Below are positions 45,572 through 54,697 of a stretch of 64,000 nt of DNA, piece after piece. Source of the DNA: Stigmatella ashevillena (GTDB lineage: Bacteria > Myxococcota > Myxococcia > Myxococcales > Myxococcaceae). The position numbers and the translations under genes are program-made. Numbering within the stretch: position 1 is the stretch's first letter; the number at the start of each line of letters is the position of its first letter. Below the pieces are notes generated by a model. The model made no database searches and was not told the origin of the DNA. It saw only the letters and a list, made by a program, of their open reading frames with translations. The stretch covers positions 620,001 to 684,000 of the forward strand of contig NZ_JAQNDM010000001.1 in assembly GCF_028368975.1 (NCBI RefSeq). Reading direction: 5' to 3'.

Positions 45572-46612
45572 GTGAAGCCCTCCCCTGGAATCCAGGAACC
45601 GCGTCCGCTGGCCCTCGGCGAGATGATCGACCGCTCCGCCACCTTCTGGCGCGCCCACCTCAAGCCGCTCTTCTGGCTGTGCTTCGGCTTCGAGCTGGTC
45701 AACTACATCCTCACCAAGGCCATGGTGCTCTCCCTGGAGCGCACCAATGCCCTCTTTCAGGCGGACGCCACCGCCCAGGCCCAGAGCGATCCACTGGGCA
45801 TGCTCGGCGATGCCGGCATCATGCTGGTGAGCTCCTCGGCGCTCTGGCTGGTGCTCATCTGGAGCTACTGGATGGCCACCCTGGCCGTCACCCGCTATGT
45901 GGTTCCCCTCCAGTTCGGGGAGACGGCCCAACCGGCCGACGGCCTGCGACGGGGCTGGAGCAAGCTGGCCTCGTTCACCGGAGCCTATCTGCTGTCCCAG
46001 CTCTGGGCCCTGGGCGCTCTCTTGGCGATGGTGCTCCCGGGAGGTGCCCTGTTCGGAGTGGGGTTCTTGCTGGCCCGCGACGGCGAGGGAGCCTCGGGCC
46101 TCGTGAGCATCGTGCTGATCGCCATCGGGTCGCTTCTGATCTTCCTCGGGGCCCTGGCCGCGCTCCTCTGGTACTTCCTGCGCTTCTCCTTGCTGGCCCC
46201 GGTGTTCGCCATGGAGGATCTGGGCGCCGTGGCCGCCTTCCGGCGCTCGGGCCGACTCATCTCCGGACGGGTCCAAGCCGGGTTCCTGGGCCATGTGAAG
46301 GTCCGGGCGATGCTCCTGCTCACCATCATGTCCGGCATCCTCATCGCCATCAGCTTCGTCTCCGGGCTGCCCGCCTGGATCGTCCGCTTGTCCTACGCCA
46401 ACCCGCTCGATCCCGTCGCCGTGGCGGCCAACCCCATCCCCCAGACCCTCCTGGTCCCCGTGGAGCTGATTCAGGTGGTGGGCCAGTCCCTGTTCACCCC
46501 GCTCGCGCTCGTCTTCTCCGCGATGTTCTACCTGGACATGCGGATGCGCCGCGAAGGACTGGACCTCGAGCGCCGCCTCGACGCGCCCCGCCCCCTGATG
46601 CCGTCTTCCTGA
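45572..46612 (+). CDS. Multi-pass membrane protein of unknown function
   Basis: The 346-aa product has about six hydrophobic segments. A short cytoplasmic N-terminus (PLALGEMIDRSATFWRAHLK) resembles the start of membrane domains next to glycerophosphodiester phosphodiesterases and similar uncharacterised families. A conserved-looking loop FAMEDLGAVAAFRRSGRL lies between segments four and five. The start is GTG 45572 with no clear ribosome binding site; an internal ATG at 45623 is possible. It precedes the DUF4129 and DUF4350 genes by 19 bases and is probably cotranscribed. Confidence 0.65.
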   Translation: MKPSPGIQEPRPLALGEMIDRSATFWRAHLKPLFWLCFGFELVNYILTKAMVLSLERTNALFQADATAQAQSDPLGMLGDAGIMLVSSSALWLVLIWSYWMATLAVTRYVVPLQFGETAQPADGLRRGWSKLASFTGAYLLSQLWALGALLAMVLPGGALFGVGFLLARDGEGASGLVSIVLIAIGSLLIFLGALAALLWYFLRFSLLAPVFAMEDLGAVAAFRRSGRLISGRVQAGFLGHVKVRAMLLLTIMSGILIAISFVSGLPAWIVRLSYANPLDPVAVAANPIPQTLLVPVELIQVVGQSLFTPLALVFSAMFYLDMRMRREGLDLERRLDAPRPLMPSS

Positions 46613-46631
46613 TGCCCTCTCAGAGCGCCGC

Positions 46632-47510
46632 GTGCTGACCCTCACCCTGCCCTTGCTCCTGGCCTCGCTCCCCTGCTCGGACCTGCGGGAGGACGCGCAG
46701 CGCCTCGAAGCAATCGCCCAGAGCCACCCGGACGAGCTGGCCCCCCTCGTGAGGGACCTCGAGGCACGCTCGGGTGGCATCCCGCTGAATCCACCTGGGG
46801 ACGCCTCCCCCGACACACAGGCCCACACGGTGGCCGTCCGGCTGAAGGAAGCGTGTGCGCTCCAGGAGGCCGCGGCCCATCAGGCGCCCCCCCCCGAGAG
46901 CCAGCGCGACCGGCTCCAGGCCATCCTCGACCGCCCCGAGTTCGCGCAGGCCCGCCGCCGCAACACGGACCTCCTCCAGCGCGTGCTGCGCGAGTTGGAG
47001 TCCTGGCTGGACGGCTTCTTTCAATCCCGAGGGGCCCAGAGCTTCGCCGTGGCCACCCGGGCGGTGATGCTGGGGCTGGCGCTGGCGACCATTCTCTGGG
47101 TCCTGCTGCGGCTGCGGCTCTGGCGGCGAGCCGCTCCAGCGAGCGCCCTGGCGGCCTCCGGGGCCCCCTCCTCGCTCGAACTCGATTCTCCCCGGGAGCA
47201 CCTTCAGCGCGCCCGGACGGCCCTCGCCTCGAATCCGCGGGAGGCCATCCGCCAGGGTTTGCTGGCCCTGCTCTCCACGCTGGAGGAGCGGCGGCTGGCC
47301 CGCCCGGACCGGGTGAAGACGAACCGGGAACTCGCCGCCGAGCTCCCCACCCGAGGCGCCCCCCTCCCCCTGGTCCAGGAGGTGGAGCGGCTGACACGCT
47401 GGTACGACCAGACCTTCTACTCGCTGTCGCCCGTGCCCACCGAGGAGGCCACCCGCTTCGTGGAGGACGTGGAACGGTTGCACCGCTCCCCGCCCGGGGT
47501 GCCCGCATGA
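46632..47510 (+). CDS. DUF4129-domain membrane protein
   Basis: The 292-aa product has an N-terminal hydrophobic start, an exposed helical region, one central membrane segment (ATRAVMLGLALATILWVLL) and a cytoplasmic C-terminal domain. That domain has the DUF4129 pattern: REAIRQGLLALLSTLEERRL, then KTNRELAAELP and EVERLTRWYDQTFYS. DUF4129 genes normally accompany MoxR ATPases and DUF58 proteins in envelope-associated operons. The start is GTG 46632. Its stop overlaps the next gene (ATGA, 47507-47510). Confidence 0.75.
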   Translation: MLTLTLPLLLASLPCSDLREDAQRLEAIAQSHPDELAPLVRDLEARSGGIPLNPPGDASPDTQAHTVAVRLKEACALQEAAAHQAPPPESQRDRLQAILDRPEFAQARRRNTDLLQRVLRELESWLDGFFQSRGAQSFAVATRAVMLGLALATILWVLLRLRLWRRAAPASALAASGAPSSLELDSPREHLQRARTALASNPREAIRQGLLALLSTLEERRLARPDRVKTNRELAAELPTRGAPLPLVQEVERLTRWYDQTFYSLSPVPTEEATRFVEDVERLHRSPPGVPA

Positions 47511-48691
47511 ACAATGTGCGCACCACGCTGCTCTTTGGCGTGCTCATCGCGGTCGCGGCGGCGCTGGGCCTCGCCGTCCAGCAAGCGCCCCCCGAGTCCA
47601 CGGTTCCTTCCGTGGACAACCCGGGTCCGCTCGGGCTGCGTGCGCTGTACCTGTACCTGCGCGAAGGCGGTGCCCCGGTGGAAGCGCTCCGGGACTCCCT
47701 GGAGGCCCTCCCCCCTGGCACCCGCACCCTCGTCATCCCGGCGCCTGAAGCCCGGCCGGTGAGCTCCGAAGAGGTCGCGGCCCTGGAGCGCTTCGTGCGC
47801 GGCGGAGGGACGCTCGTCCTTCTCGCCTCGCACGAGAAGAAGCAGGCACAACCCGCGCTGGCGCTGTGGCTGGAGCTGGATCAAGGACCGCTTCTGCCCA
47901 CCCGGGAGCGCGGCTTGCCTCCGGACACGCAGGACGTGGGGGGCACCACCTTGGACGTGTGGCTCCCAGCCGGGGCGTTGCACGGCCTGAACGGTCTCCG
48001 GGTCTCCCGGGACCGGGGCATCACGGTGGGCCGGGCCGAGGCCGTGCCGCTCGCGGGCCTGGAGAGCACCGTGGGGCTGTGGCGGCTGGGCATGGGCCAG
48101 GGAGAGGTGTACGTGGCGGCGGGGACGGATCTCGCGGAGAACCGGCGCCTGGAGCTGCTGGACAACCTGCGCTTCTGGGAGGCGCTGGCGGCCCGGGGCC
48201 CTCTGCTGTTCGACGAGTTCCACCACGCCTCCGCGCCGCCGCCTCCCCTGTCACGGGGAATCTGGGCGTTCGCGCTCCAGTGCCTGGCGGTGGGGGCGCT
48301 GTACGCGGTGTCACGCGGAACGCGCTTCGGAGCCCCCAGGCCCCTGCAACCCGTGCGGCACCGCTCGTCGCTGGAGTACGTCGCCTCGATGGGGTGGCTG
48401 GCCCGCCGCTCCCGGGTGGAACGCGAACTGCTGCCCGAGCTGGCCCGGAACCTGCGCCAGCTCATGCTGGATCGGCTGGGCATTCCCCTGGCGCTCTCCG
48501 AGGAAGAGGCGGCCCGGATGCTGGAGCAGCGGTGTGGAATCCCGGCCGGGCACTACCTGGAGGCCCGCGAGCACCTGGCCCGCACGCTGGATCAGCGGGC
48601 CGTGACACCCCGTGACTATGCCCGCCTCGCCACCCGGTACGCGCGGCTGGAGGCCGTCGTCACCGGCCGCGCGTCCTTTCAACCAGAGTAA
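47507..48691 (+). CDS. DUF4350-domain membrane protein
   Basis: The 394-aa product has an N-terminal membrane anchor (LLFGVLIAVAAALGLAV). A ThuA/DUF4350-like domain follows: NPGPLGLRALYLYLREGGAP, TRTLVIPAPEARPVS, FVRGGGTLVLLASHE, and LFDEFHHA near residue 240. A second hydrophobic segment and a cytoplasmic helical tail complete it. DUF4350 proteins accompany DUF4129, MoxR and DUF58 genes. Here only the first two are present, because the next gene runs the other way. Confidence 0.75.
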   Translation: MNNVRTTLLFGVLIAVAAALGLAVQQAPPESTVPSVDNPGPLGLRALYLYLREGGAPVEALRDSLEALPPGTRTLVIPAPEARPVSSEEVAALERFVRGGGTLVLLASHEKKQAQPALALWLELDQGPLLPTRERGLPPDTQDVGGTTLDVWLPAGALHGLNGLRVSRDRGITVGRAEAVPLAGLESTVGLWRLGMGQGEVYVAAGTDLAENRRLELLDNLRFWEALAARGPLLFDEFHHASAPPPPLSRGIWAFALQCLAVGALYAVSRGTRFGAPRPLQPVRHRSSLEYVASMGWLARRSRVERELLPELARNLRQLMLDRLGIPLALSEEEAARMLEQRCGIPAGHYLEAREHLARTLDQRAVTPRDYARLATRYARLEAVVTGRASFQPE

Positions 48692-48702
48692 ACGAACGGG
48701 GC

Positions 48703-49905
48703 CTACAGCCCCCGGCCCGCCTTGAGCATCGCCTCGCCCACGAAGCCGCGGATCTCCTCGACGCGGGCATCCCAGCTCTCGTGGAAGATGCGCTCGGCGC
48801 GCGTCCGGTCCGGGCCCGGGCCCTCGGCGAGGCACTCATCCACCTTGCGGACGAAGTCCTCGGTGGAGGTGGCGATCTTGCACAGCCCTACCTTGCGCAC
48901 CTCGGGGATGTCGGTGGACACCACCGGCAAGCCCGCGGCCAGGTACTCGCGCACCTTCAACGGGTTGGCGTTGAGGGTCAGCTCGTTGACGGTGAACGGC
49001 ATGAGCGCCACATCGAAGGCACGGCTGTAACCCGGCAAGCTCGCGTACGGCTTGCGCCCCAGGAAGTGGATGTTGGGCACCGCCTTCATCGCGGACACGT
49101 CACAATCCGGCGCCACCTTGCCGATAACGACCACCGAGCCCTCGGGGTGGGCCTTGGCCGTGGCGATCATCGCCTCCTGGTCCACCCAGTCCGCCATCAG
49201 CCCGAAGAAGCCGATGATGGGCTTGGGCAGGTTCGCGATGTCCTCCGGAATGGGCGTGGCGGCATCACACGCCTTCACGAAGTGATGGAAGTCCACGCCG
49301 TGGCGCACCAGCACGGTGTTCGGGTTGACCTTGGCCTTGTTCTCCCGCAGGCGCTCGGCGGAGGTGATGACGAGGTTGGCGCGGCGCAAGAGCCGCTCCT
49401 CCAACTCCGCGATGTGGCGCCCGTTGGTGTCGCTGAACGCGGAGAATTCATCCACGCAGTGGTAGACGACGAACTCCTCGCCGAGCGTGCCCGACACGGG
49501 CGCGGAGGCCGGCAGGAAGGACCACGAGATGGGCCGGTTGAAGCGCAACTTGCGCATCGCGTTCTTCACCTGGAGCCGCAAGAGCTCCCGGTTGGCGCCG
49601 CGCACCATCTCCGAGCCGTAGAAGGGAATCGCCAGCGGCGCCAGGACGAAGAGGTTGGGCTCCACCTCCCGGATGCCCTCGGTGAAGGAGGACAGCTTCT
49701 TCCAGATGCGCTGGAGGTCGTGCGCGTTGGCCTTGGGCGCGCGGTTGCCAATGCTGTTGACCCAGAGCACCCGGTTGTCCCGGGAGAGGATCCGCATGAT
49801 GTGGACCTTGGACAGCGGGTCTCCATCCCAATCGTTCGAGAAGACGACCAAGTCCCGTCCCCGCAGGGCCCGGCGTGCCAGGTCGATGTCTTCAGTGCGC
49901 CGCAT
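48703..49905 (-). CDS. Glycosyltransferase (GT4-like)
   Basis: The 400-aa product resembles two-domain GT-B enzymes. The N-terminal half includes DLVVFSNDWDGDPLSKVH and the acceptor-side VVYHCVDEFSAF. The C-terminal half has VLVRHGVDFHHF, IIGFFGLMADWVD and the nucleotide-sugar region ANPLKVREYLAAGLPVVSTD (E-x7-E-like). It probably adds a sugar to a lipid-linked polysaccharide intermediate at the inner face of the membrane. GGAG lies seven bases before the ATG. It is the last gene of the five-gene polysaccharide locus. Confidence 0.85.
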   Translation of the reverse strand: MRRTEDIDLARRALRGRDLVVFSNDWDGDPLSKVHIMRILSRDNRVLWVNSIGNRAPKANAHDLQRIWKKLSSFTEGIREVEPNLFVLAPLAIPFYGSEMVRGANRELLRLQVKNAMRKLRFNRPISWSFLPASAPVSGTLGEEFVVYHCVDEFSAFSDTNGRHIAELEERLLRRANLVITSAERLRENKAKVNPNTVLVRHGVDFHHFVKACDAATPIPEDIANLPKPIIGFFGLMADWVDQEAMIATAKAHPEGSVVVIGKVAPDCDVSAMKAVPNIHFLGRKPYASLPGYSRAFDVALMPFTVNELTLNANPLKVREYLAAGLPVVSTDIPEVRKVGLCKIATSTEDFVRKVDECLAEGPGPDRTRAERIFHESWDARVEEIRGFVGEAMLKAGRGL

Positions 49906-49927
49906 GTTTCGTCTCCTGTTTGGAAAT

Positions 49928-50989
49928 TCAGTAAGTGGCCGCCACGGGCCGTTCAGTCGTGAGCCGCGAGGACGCCAACTCCTCGTACAGCTTGAGCAAC
50001 ACAGGTCCCGCATCCGGAGCGCTCACCTGCGCGGGGCCCTCGGCGATCGCCTGGAGGATCCGCTGGGCAAGCTCCGGGGCCTGCCCCGCCCGGAACAGAT
50101 AGGTCCCCTCCGGCCGGGCGCACACGTCGCTGGCCACGCAGGGCACCCCCAGCGTCAACGCCTCGCGCACGGAGATGGAATCCCCATCGTGGGTCGTGGG
50201 ACGGATGAAAGCATCACACCGCGACAGCAGGCCGAGCGCCTCGTCATGATCCAGCTCGCCCAGATCCTCCAAGTGCGCCGCCACCCGGGCCTCTCGCGCA
50301 TCCCTCGAGAACTCCGGATCGCGTGTCCCCGGCCCGAAGACGGCGAGCCCCACCTCTGGATGCTCGTCCGCGAGCAGCCGCAGCGCGCGGAACATCACCT
50401 TGCGCCCATAGACGGGAGAAGGATGGTGGGCCATGGCCAGCAAGGGCCGACGCCGGGTCCGGGCCAGCTCCACCGCGGCCGTCAGCGGCCCCGGCTTCAC
50501 CTGAGAGGCGCAGAAGGCCGGCAGCACGAGGATCTTCTCCTCCGCAACCCCGCAGTCCACGAGCGCTTCCTTCACCGCCTCCGACACCGCCACCACCCGC
50601 GCGTAGCCCACCAGCGCCGCACGGGCCAACGCCCTCCGAGCGCGGGAGCCCGCGAGAAAGCCAGGCAGCAGTCCCGAGTGCAGGGTGATGACCCGCGCCG
50701 CGCGAGGCCCAGGCACCCCGGCCGCCGCGGCCATCAACCAGGACTTCGGGTTGTTGCCACTGGTGTGGACGTGCACCGTCCACCCAGCGCTCAAGAATCC
50801 CGCGAGCCGCAGACCAAATCCCGCGAGGGACTGGACAGGAATCACGTCCGGAACCAGCCGGCCGCCCTTTCCGATGTCCAGTACCTTCGCCTCGATGTCC
50901 CGGCCGCGAAGAAATTGATGAAGTTGTTGAACGTGAATCGCCACCCCACCGTGCGGCGGTGGGTAATCCCCAATCAGGAGCACGCGCAT
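49928..50989 (-). CDS. Glycosyltransferase family 4
   Basis: GT-B glycosyltransferase of 353 aa. The N-terminus MRVLLIGDYPPPHGGVAIHV is the usual GT4 start with the Gly-rich acceptor loop. Further marks are VVAVSEAVKEAL, GRKVMFRALRLLADEHPEVG, and the donor-binding region ending HDGDSISVREALTLGVPCVA, with the conserved E-x7-E-type helix. The sugar cannot be predicted. It lies 22 bases before the next glycosyltransferase. Confidence 0.88.
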   Translation of the reverse strand: MRVLLIGDYPPPHGGVAIHVQQLHQFLRGRDIEAKVLDIGKGGRLVPDVIPVQSLAGFGLRLAGFLSAGWTVHVHTSGNNPKSWLMAAAAGVPGPRAARVITLHSGLLPGFLAGSRARRALARAALVGYARVVAVSEAVKEALVDCGVAEEKILVLPAFCASQVKPGPLTAAVELARTRRRPLLAMAHHPSPVYGRKVMFRALRLLADEHPEVGLAVFGPGTRDPEFSRDAREARVAAHLEDLGELDHDEALGLLSRCDAFIRPTTHDGDSISVREALTLGVPCVASDVCARPEGTYLFRAGQAPELAQRILQAIAEGPAQVSAPDAGPVLLKLYEELASSRLTTERPVAATY

Positions 50990-51004
50990 GAGGCTCGGCT
51001 CTCC

Positions 51005-51517
51005 CTACTGAAGCGAGTCCTTGGGAGTTTGAACGCGTTCCTTCGCGCGGGGTAGCAGCCCCATCTCACGCTGATAAGTGGTGAGCGGATCCGGATCCTC
51101 GCGGATGACCCGCGCCGGCACACCGGCCACCACGGTGGCCGCCTCCACATCCTTGAGCACCACGGCGTTGGCGCCGATCACCGCGAAGTCACCGATGTGG
51201 ATGTTGCCGAGAATCTTCGCCCCGGCCCCGATGCGCACGTAGTCGCCAATCACCGGCGCGCCCTCGATGCCCGAGCGGCCCCCCAGCGTCACCTGCTGGG
51301 AGATGAGGCAGTGCCGACCGATCTTCGTGGCCTTGTGAATGACAACCCCGATGCCGCCATAACCCACCTGCGTGCCCTCGCCGATCTCCGCCTCGAAGGG
51401 GATGTGCGAGCTGTGCAGGTAGTAAATGGCCTTGCGCAACAGACTGGGCAGCAACGGAACCTTCTGAAGATGCAGCTTGCGCGCCATCCGGTACAACGTC
51501 ATCGCGTCCACGCCCAT
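51005..51517 (-). CDS. Hexapeptide-repeat acetyltransferase (serine-acetyltransferase-like)
   Basis: Left-handed beta-helix acyltransferase of 170 aa. The sequence has a helical N-terminus, then hexapeptide repeats (HIPFEAEIGEGTQVGYGGIG, IGRHCLISQQVTLGGRSG, VIGDYVRIGAGAKILGNIHI) and the terminal VVAGVPARVIRE common to CysE-like and sugar O-acetyltransferases. The short N-terminus and location between a flippase and glycosyltransferases favour modification of exopolysaccharide units rather than cysteine synthesis. Confidence 0.85.
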   Translation of the reverse strand: MGVDAMTLYRMARKLHLQKVPLLPSLLRKAIYYLHSSHIPFEAEIGEGTQVGYGGIGVVIHKATKIGRHCLISQQVTLGGRSGIEGAPVIGDYVRIGAGAKILGNIHIGDFAVIGANAVVLKDVEAATVVAGVPARVIREDPDPLTTYQREMGLLPRAKERVQTPKDSLQ

Positions 51518-51605
51518 GACTCCCTCCCCATCCCAAGCAGTGGGGCGAAGCTAGGTACCCACCCGTGGGGAGGGAAGTCCTCCCCACGTGTCCGATACCT
51601 TCAGA

Positions 51606-53123
51606 TCATCCCGTCCCACGGGGCCGGAGGCCCGCCAGCACGCGCAGCGGCCGGATCCCCGTGGCGTGCAGCACCGCCATGTATCCAATGACGAACAACA
51701 CCCCAGCGATGGCCAGCGGCAACATGCGCCAGAAGAAGCCCTCGGGCACCCGGCCCCACGCATCGAGGAGCCCGAAGCGCAGCGCGAAGACGGCCGCCCC
51801 GGCCGCTACGGCCGACAGCCCCGCCTTGCCCAGCTCGGTCCAGGGGATGACATCCCGGAGGCCCAGCTTCCGCTCCGGCGTGGACAGCGCGGCAGGCACC
51901 CGGACCAACAGGGTCGCCTTGCCCACCACCTCCGCCAGCGCCCACGAGACAACACCGCCCATCATCCCGAAGTAGCGCACCCCCAACCACAGCAGAGGCA
52001 CCGTCACCAGCGCCTTCACCAAGTAGGACAGGAAGATGGCGCGTGTGTATCCCCGGGCCCGGAGCACCCCATCCATGGGAAGGATGGAGAGCGCCACGCC
52101 CAGCACGCTCACCCGGAAGACGGGCACCGCGGGCAGGAACTTGGCGCCAAAGAGCGCGGAGATGAACTCGGGGGCCGCGGCGAAGAGGAACGCGGCGAAG
52201 GGCAGGAAGACGAAGGCCAGCTTGCCCGCCGCCTCGCGGAAGGCCCCCACCGCCTCCTCCAACCGGCCCGCCTTCTCCAGTTCTCCGAGCCGCACCATCA
52301 GCACCTCGCTGGTGGGCGTATAAAGGAGGTCCACCACCGGAAGCTGGAAACAGCCCACCCGGTAGAGCGCATACAGCGCGGGCGCCACCGCGCTCGCCAC
52401 CACATAGAAGTGCGCGTTCTGCTGAGGAATGGACAGCGCCATGGCCGCCCCGAACGGGGCCGCGTACGCGAGCTGCTCGCGCATCAACCGCCCGCTCACC
52501 AGCGGGCCGGTCGAGCCCCTCAGCGCCACCGCCCACGTGGCCAGGTAGCGCACGCCAGCGAACACCGCCACCGCCACCATCATCCCACCCAGGGAAGCGC
52601 CCAGCAGACACGGCACCACCATGGCCGCCGCGCGCAGGGTGTCCGAGCCCAGGTACACCACGGCGGACTGCCGGGTGCGCCCCTGGCTGGTCAGAGACAC
52701 TTCCAGCGGGAAGGAGCCCAGCAGCAGCGCAGTGTACACGGCCAACGGCAGCCGGTAGTCCAGGAGCCGGGGGTTGGAGAACAACCCCGCCACGGGCTCC
52801 AGCAACACGAAGACGAGCCCTGCGGCCACCACACCCGCAAGCGACATGAAGAGCATCGTCTGGCCAAGGTACGGCCGCCGGTGCTCCGCGCGAGGCAGGA
52901 AGTAATAGAGGCTCTGCACCACGCCGAACGGCAGGACGTAGTAGAGCGTCGTGGAGATCAAGAAGAGCTGGTAGTAGGTGCCGTACTCTTCGAGGCTGAG
53001 CACCCGCGCGAGGACGAGCGGGATGGACAGCGTCAGCCCGGCGGTGAACAGCCGGGCCAACACCAAGGGACCCGCCTTGCCCAGGAACGACCCGGACGAG
53101 GCGGGAGCCGGGGAAGCGCTCAC
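51606..53123 (-). CDS. Polysaccharide flippase (Wzx/PST-like)
   Basis: Membrane transporter of the MOP superfamily, expected to flip lipid-linked repeat units across the inner membrane. The 505-aa product has about fourteen hydrophobic segments. It begins with a basic cytoplasmic start and LARLFTAGLTLSIPLVLARV, then LSLEEYGTYYQLFLI, typical of Wzx N-termini. The GTG at 53123 overlaps the deacetylase stop (GTGA, 53120-53123), so the two are coupled. No polymerase or capsule export gene lies in the window. Confidence 0.85.
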   Translation of the reverse strand: MSASPAPASSGSFLGKAGPLVLARLFTAGLTLSIPLVLARVLSLEEYGTYYQLFLISTTLYYVLPFGVVQSLYYFLPRAEHRRPYLGQTMLFMSLAGVVAAGLVFVLLEPVAGLFSNPRLLDYRLPLAVYTALLLGSFPLEVSLTSQGRTRQSAVVYLGSDTLRAAAMVVPCLLGASLGGMMVAVAVFAGVRYLATWAVALRGSTGPLVSGRLMREQLAYAAPFGAAMALSIPQQNAHFYVVASAVAPALYALYRVGCFQLPVVDLLYTPTSEVLMVRLGELEKAGRLEEAVGAFREAAGKLAFVFLPFAAFLFAAAPEFISALFGAKFLPAVPVFRVSVLGVALSILPMDGVLRARGYTRAIFLSYLVKALVTVPLLWLGVRYFGMMGGVVSWALAEVVGKATLLVRVPAALSTPERKLGLRDVIPWTELGKAGLSAVAAGAAVFALRFGLLDAWGRVPEGFFWRMLPLAIAGVLFVIGYMAVLHATGIRPLRVLAGLRPRGTG

Positions 53124-54298
53124 GTCGCCTCCCGAGTGGACAGCTCCAGCACGACGCTCAAGGGGTTGCTCCCCACCTGCCTCGATAAGTGCGTGCGCCG
53201 CCCCGGCACGGGATGGCTCATGCCCAGCAACCCGAAGCAGTCATCGAACTGGCAGCCCGTCAGCGCCGGCGAGTAGTCCCCGAGCATCCCGATGCTGAAG
53301 TTCTCCCACAGCACCTTGCGCTTGAGGGTGAACGGATCTCCGCCAATGCGGTTGAGGAGATCCTCGGTGGTGACCCCCGAGCGGAAGCCGTGCTGCTTCA
53401 GCACGCTGATGATCTCATCCGAGTACCAGCCGTTGCAGTAGGCGAAGTCCTTCACCTGGATGGGAACCTCGCGCTCGATGGCGAGCTTGGACTCGAGGAT
53501 CTCCCGCTCCACCACCTCGCGGGGCTCCAGGGTCAGCACCGTGTGCCCCAGGGTGTGCGCGCCGAACTCGAACCCGTCCTGAGCCATGCGGCGCACTTCG
53601 TCCCAGCCCATGATGTCGCCCTGCTCGGGCAGCATGTCCGGGCCTCCTCCCAGCTCCCGCTCCAGCGCCTCGATGACCTCCACAAGCGCACCCGCCGAGT
53701 GCTCGCCGATGAAGTCGTCGAGCGCCGCCGAGGCCGTCTTGCGCCCCGACATGATGGGCACCATCAGCTCCAGCGCCGGCCCCGTCAGCGTGCTGAAGTA
53801 CGGCTTCAGCCGGCGCTGCTTCGCCCGGTTCACCAGATGGAAGAGCCGGTCGTGGTTGAAGCGCCGGTTCGTCCCGATGAAGTCCGTGGGCAGATAGACG
53901 ATGGCCGGCACCCCCATCTGCTTCAGGACCGGATAGGCGTACCGGTACACATCCCGGTACCCATCATCGAAGGTGACGACGCACAGATCCTGCTTCGCCA
54001 CCTTCGCCCCATTCATCACATCCACCGCCTCGCCCATGGTGGCGAACGCGTAGCCCGCCGAGGAGGCCTCCTCCAGGTGCCTCCGGAACGTCTCCTGGGA
54101 GATGAGCAACCCCGGAATGGAGCGCTGCAACTCACCCGTGAAATCCCCTACTACCCGGTGATAGCTGACAATCAGGATGCGCCGTCCTCCCGACTGGCCC
54201 CGGCGATACGTCGCCATGGCCTTTCGGAGACCGCTGTAGTGCAGCACCCCGGCCGCCGCCGTCTTGACCGCTCTTCGAACCAACTTTCCCGCGCCCAT
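53120..54298 (-). CDS. Polysaccharide deacetylase (NodB homology, CE4)
   Basis: Predicted deacetylase of N-acetylated or O-acetylated glycans. The 392-aa product has the CE4 motif 1 VTFDDGYRDVYRY (catalytic base and metal Asp), motif 2 GAHTLGH (H-x3-H), and downstream FAYCNGWYSDE. No signal peptide is seen, although the first residues are basic (RRAVKTAAAGVLHYSG). It heads the polysaccharide locus and is preceded by a sigma-54-like promoter and GGGAGG before the ATG. Confidence 0.88.
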   Translation of the reverse strand: MGAGKLVRRAVKTAAAGVLHYSGLRKAMATYRRGQSGGRRILIVSYHRVVGDFTGELQRSIPGLLISQETFRRHLEEASSAGYAFATMGEAVDVMNGAKVAKQDLCVVTFDDGYRDVYRYAYPVLKQMGVPAIVYLPTDFIGTNRRFNHDRLFHLVNRAKQRRLKPYFSTLTGPALELMVPIMSGRKTASAALDDFIGEHSAGALVEVIEALERELGGGPDMLPEQGDIMGWDEVRRMAQDGFEFGAHTLGHTVLTLEPREVVEREILESKLAIEREVPIQVKDFAYCNGWYSDEIISVLKQHGFRSGVTTEDLLNRIGGDPFTLKRKVLWENFSIGMLGDYSPALTGCQFDDCFGLLGMSHPVPGRRTHLSRQVGSNPLSVVLELSTREAT

Positions 54299-54697
54299 GA
54301 CCTCCCCCGTCCGTCTGCTCTATGCGCAGTCCACTGCTTGAGCGCGGTTCATTGCATGGGGGATGCCAACGCACAGGAAGGCCTGTGGCACACAATCCCT
54401 TGGATTCCAGGGGCAGCTCCCTGCCACCCACGGAACAAATCGGGCCAGAGGTTGAAAAACATTCCTGCCCTCACGCAAATGATCCGGGCACCGCTGGAAA
54501 AGAGCCGCTGTGGCTGCCGACTTCATGTCCCTTGCCTCCGGGTGCGCCTGCTCGCTCCCCATGCTGGCCACGATAGACGCCTGCGGAAAGGCGCACACTT
54601 GCCCTCCGGTCCCTTCAGAGCGTCCGCGGGGCTCAACTTCCAGCGGCCGGGTTTCGCTGGAGAAGGCCGCGGTTTCCAGTTACGAACACTGCCCCCG
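54299..54697. other. Divergent intergenic region between the polysaccharide and ccm operons
   Basis: This 399-base stretch carries no convincing gene. It holds the sigma-54-like element for the polysaccharide operon (54352-54368). No clear sigma-70 promoter for ccmA was found; a TTGAAA at about 54454 lacks a good -10 at proper spacing. Confidence 0.6.
54352..54368 (-). promoter_or_regulatory. Sigma-54-type promoter of the polysaccharide operon
   Basis: The minus strand reads TGGCATCCCCCATGCAA, with GG and GC ten bases apart, matching TGGCAy-N6-TGCAA. The predicted start lies near 54342, leaving a leader of about 44 bases before the deacetylase ATG. Activation by an enhancer-binding regulator is implied. 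Confidence 0.6.

Noticed and set aside
54391-54410. TGGCAC in the ccmA upstream region as a sigma-54 promoter
   Set aside because: No GC element occurs at the required 10-base spacing on the plus strand.
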